A DNA stretch of 64,000 bases, taken from positions 10,581,626 to 10,645,625 of the forward strand of contig JAKSZU010000008.1 in assembly GCA_026018925.1 (NCBI GenBank), read 5' to 3'. The notes beneath the pieces were generated by a model. That model worked only from the letters and a program-made list of their open reading frames with translations. It was not told the DNA's origin and did no database searches. Numbering within the stretch: the stretch's first letter is position 1; the number at the start of each line of letters is the position of its first letter. Source of the DNA: Tupaia tana. Taxonomy: Eukaryota > Chordata > Mammalia > Scandentia > Tupaiidae. The translations under genes were made by a program, and so were the position numbers. Shown piece after piece: positions 63,441 through 64,000 of the stretch.

Positions 63441-64000
63441 GATGGAGAGCCAGGCATAAAGAAAATAAGGCATTTGGCCAAAGGCATATGTGCGAGGCCT
63501 TCTAACCCTGTAGAGGTTTAGAGAGAGCAAAGTAGGTCTCGAGCTGCAATGTGAATTTGGTGCACTGTAGCAACAGGGCTGGTTGGGTGGGCAGGAGATA
63601 AACAGTGGCCTGACCCTGGGCCTTGCTTTAAAAAAAAAAAAAAAAAAAAAGAAAAGAGAGAAAAAAAATAGGTCATGACCTAGATATTGGATTTGCAGTG
63701 TAACATCACATTGGATCAACTCAGTGTTTTACTTCTCATCAATTTACCTGAATTACTTAGCAGGGGCTCTTCAGTTTACTCATAAAGGTGTGGTAGGTGG
63801 AATTCTAGGAGAGCCCCCAAGCTTCCTGCCTTTTGTGTACATACAAGTTTTGCAAATTATTCAATTAAACAAGAATTCAGGTACAACTGTGCATGGACTT
63901 TTGTAGGTAATATTGATGACTCAAGTTAGTTGACTAAAGAAAGGAAAATAATCTTCACTGTATTATTTAACCAGGTGAATCCATTAAAGAGGGATGAGTT
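63440..64000. other. Intergenic, nothing recognised
   Basis: Poly(A) of about 21 at 63630-63650; otherwise no gene or repeat assigned. Confidence 0.35.

Overview
The window is nuclear DNA of a placental mammal. It has split genes with GT-AG introns, LINE-1 and half-LINE copies, MaLR LTRs, MIR-type and hAT/mariner fossils, a gammaretrovirus-like provirus, and about fifty copies of a tRNA-derived SINE. That SINE has an A-box-like TAGCGTAATGG, a B-box GGTTCGAGTCC, a body of roughly 260 bp and an A-rich tail. It is not an Alu, B1/B2, carnivore, rabbit or bat SINE. Its head can be lined up loosely with tRNA-Ile, and it resembles what I remember of colugo (Dermoptera) CYN elements. A colugo is therefore my best guess for the organism, but only a guess.

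One protein gene is well supported. On the minus strand, six exons between 46082 and 14493 encode a complete 316-residue short-chain dehydrogenase/reductase of the SDR16C (retinol dehydrogenase) group. It is most likely SDR16C6, which I recall as a pseudogene in humans. All splice sites, phases and the catalytic residues are intact. The five introns measure 13.3, 7.4, 0.45, 7.5 and 2.0 kb.

Layout. 1-14460 is downstream of the gene and holds SINEs, a half-LINE copy (735-2110), a 5'-truncated L1 (8276-12240) and a candidate CTCF site (6655). 14493-46082 is the gene. Its introns hold older L1/half-LINE sequence (17545-23640), an L1 3' end with two tandem units (25124-25666) and, in intron 1, a 7-kb provirus with both LTRs (33270-40275) lying antisense to the gene. 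46106-64000 is the 5' flank, with more SINEs, MIR/MaLR/hAT fossils and a second half-LINE copy (55045-57950).

Names used for the SINE classes. SINE-A: head gggaccagcagttagcg, about 260 bp, the youngest. SINE-B: head ggggccagcaggtggcatgg, the same body but more diverged. SINE-C: B-type head followed at once by a CT-rich stretch and an (ATAA)n tail, about 150 bp. SINE-D: a different head (ggtggcacagcagtaa-like), about 200-240 bp.

The most interesting observations are the intact SDR16C6; a provirus that split one arm of an inverted repeat whose other arm still shows the empty target site; a second LTR end with its own primer-binding site inside that provirus; a 33-bp micro-SINE with a 14-bp target duplication; and two SINEs inserted one after the other at the same target. 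I see no operon, CRISPR array, phage or other prokaryotic system, and no evidence of a new multi-gene system.
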